Origin: a virus
Reading direction: 5' to 3' (one strand)
Length of the DNA stretch: 28,634 nt
Virus record (IMG/VR): IMGVR_UViG_3300044988_000193
Span: 1-28,634 of that record
Below are positions 27,513 to 28,634 of this stretch, piece by piece. Position numbers and translations under genes: made by a program. Under the pieces are notes generated by a model. It was not told the DNA's origin. It was given only the letters and a program-made list of their open reading frames with translations, and did no database searches. Position 1 is the stretch's first letter. Every line of letters begins with the position of its first letter.

Positions 27513-28634
27513 ATGTTATTTGGATTATTCATCTTAGCGGTGGCTTTAAGTATTTCAGCCGTGGCCGCATACTATTCCATAGCTGGACTAACAGCTATTT
27601 TTGCCGCGGCTGTAGTGCCTATTATCATTATGGGTGCTGTACTAGAAGTAGGTAAAATTGCCGCTACTGTGTGGCTACACAAATTTTGGCATCGTGCTAA
27701 CATACAGTTTAAACTTTATCTTGTTCCTGCCATTTTAGTGCTGATGCTGATTACCAGCATGGGTATCTTTGGTTTCTTATCTAAGGCACACATGGATCAA
27801 AACATTACGGTAGGCGACAGTGCCGCCCAGGTGCAGATCTTAGATGAAAAGATTAAAACAGAACAGGATAATATCAGCGTAAACAAACGAGCCCTACAAC
27901 AAATGGATGCGCAGGTAGACCAAATGTTGGGTCGCACCACAGACGACCGGGGTGCTAACCGTGCTGTACAAATACGTAAGAATCAAGCTAAAGAACGTAA
28001 ATCATTACAAGCAGACATCTCAACTGCACAAAAGAATATATCAGCACTGCAAGCAGAACGTGCTCCTCTAGCCGCGCAGAATCGTAAAATTGAAGCAGAA
28101 GTAGGTCCAATCAAATACATAGCCGCACTTATCTACGGTGATAATCCAGATGCCAACTTACTAGAACGTGCTGTACGTTGGGTAATTATCCTACTAGTAT
28201 TTGTATTTGACCCATTGGCACTTATCCTTATTCTAGCCGCAGAACAAACTCTTATGTGGGCTAGAGAAGACAAGCGTAAGAAAGAAGATGAATACGAACT
28301 AGATGATGGTCAGCTTACCGACGAACAATACGAAAAAATTAAGCAAGAAGCTGATGTTGACGATTACATTGCAATGCAAAAGTTCTTTGATGATGGCAAG
28401 GAACTAGCTAAGTCAATTGACGACAACGATGGTCGTTTACCTGATAATTATGCTAGCACACAAACATATTTGCATACTCCGTGGGTTTGGCCCGAACGTA
28501 CTTCAGATGAAGGACTGGTACCTAAACAACAACCAGTTGACGAAGATCCTTTAGACATTCCTATACCGGAAGGTGAAGAAATGTGGGCTCAAGAGGCTAT
28601 TGATACAGACACTAGTAAACAAGACTTAGACAAT
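27513..28634 (+). CDS. Multi-pass membrane coiled-coil protein (3' truncated by window edge)
   Basis: The frame stays open for 374 codons to the window end with no stop. Residues 1-50 hold hydrophobic segments (LFILAVALSISAVAAYYSIA, then AAAVVPIIIMGAVLEVG). A third is about 70-92 (LVPAILVLMLITSMGIFGFL). Residues about 105-205 are a long charged coiled coil (EKIKTEQDNISVNKRALQQM ...). Another membrane segment follows at about 230-250 (WVIILLVFVFDPLALILIL) and then an acidic soluble tail. I recognise this as a common unnamed membrane protein of T4-like marine phages. A role in the envelope or injection is possible but not shown. Confidence 0.8.
   Translation, partial: MLFGLFILAVALSISAVAAYYSIAGLTAIFAAAVVPIIIMGAVLEVGKIAATVWLHKFWHRANIQFKLYLVPAILVLMLITSMGIFGFLSKAHMDQNITVGDSAAQVQILDEKIKTEQDNISVNKRALQQMDAQVDQMLGRTTDDRGANRAVQIRKNQAKERKSLQADISTAQKNISALQAERAPLAAQNRKIEAEVGPIKYIAALIYGDNPDANLLERAVRWVIILLVFVFDPLALILILAAEQTLMWAREDKRKKEDEYELDDGQLTDEQYEKIKQEADVDDYIAMQKFFDDGKELAKSIDDNDGRLPDNYASTQTYLHTPWVWPERTSDEGLVPKQQPVDEDPLDIPIPEGEEMWAQEAIDTDTSKQDLDN

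Noticed and set aside
1-28634. tRNA genes, CRISPR array, integrase or insertion sequence
   Set aside because: None was recognised by eye on either strand; the longest gene-free gap is about 115 bases.

Overview
The window looks like part of the genome of a T4-like myovirus (Caudoviricetes) infecting an unidentified, probably proteobacterial, aquatic host. The base composition is AT-rich, genes are tightly packed (mostly ATGA or TAATG overlaps), and the gene set is typical of this group: a T4 gp41/DnaB-type replicative helicase, class Ia ribonucleotide reductase (nrdA, nrdB) with a glutaredoxin, a PD-(D/E)XK nuclease, a DNA methyltransferase, and many small virion-type proteins. About a dozen T4-type late promoters (NNTAAATA) precede predicted structural genes. 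Sigma70-type promoters (TTGACT, 17 bp, TATAAT) precede predicted early genes. No tRNA, rRNA, CRISPR array, integrase or insertion sequence was recognised, and no gene-free stretch exceeds about 120 bases.

Layout. 1-2607 (+): the end of a radical SAM/SPASM protein, the replicative helicase, and an unknown protein. 2606-8470 (+): a late module of small proteins, including a 260-aa protein with a T4-like capsid-targeting leader and a ligase-like nucleotidyltransferase with a similar processing motif. It also holds two paralogous small proteins, each with its own promoter and a terminator behind it, and probable virion or scaffold proteins. 8490-9218 (+): an IscU iron-sulfur scaffold gene under a perfect late promoter, followed by a DUF1289-type cysteine-rich gene whose start requires a frame correction. 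9286-12010 (+): a DUF6165-like protein, a glycosyltransferase-like protein, a PD-(D/E)XK nuclease and a tail-fibre-type protein. 12123-16486 (+): nrdA, an unknown protein, nrdB and glutaredoxin. 16473-18563 (+): an Sm-like candidate, an unknown, and a 464-aa Ala/Ser/Gly-rich probable structural protein.

18546-22413 (-): one early operon of nine overlapping genes from a single strong promoter. It carries a radical SAM protein, a DNA methyltransferase, and five or six short proteins sharing a C-terminal motif of the type A-T-x-F-x-L-[RK]-[WFY], apparently a diverged paralogous family. 22443-23889 (+): a divergent set of small early genes driven by three near-identical sigma70 promoters with a shared leader. 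23937-28634 (+): a late tail-fibre/virion module, ending in a partial multi-pass membrane coiled-coil protein.

Most notable are the IscU plus DUF1289 pair in the late region, the apparently capsid-targeted ligase-like enzyme, the early paralogue array, and six genes whose promoter -10 element lies only 5-7 bases before the start codon, suggesting leaderless transcripts in both early and late classes. All functional calls come from reading the sequence and remembered family motifs; no database search was run.
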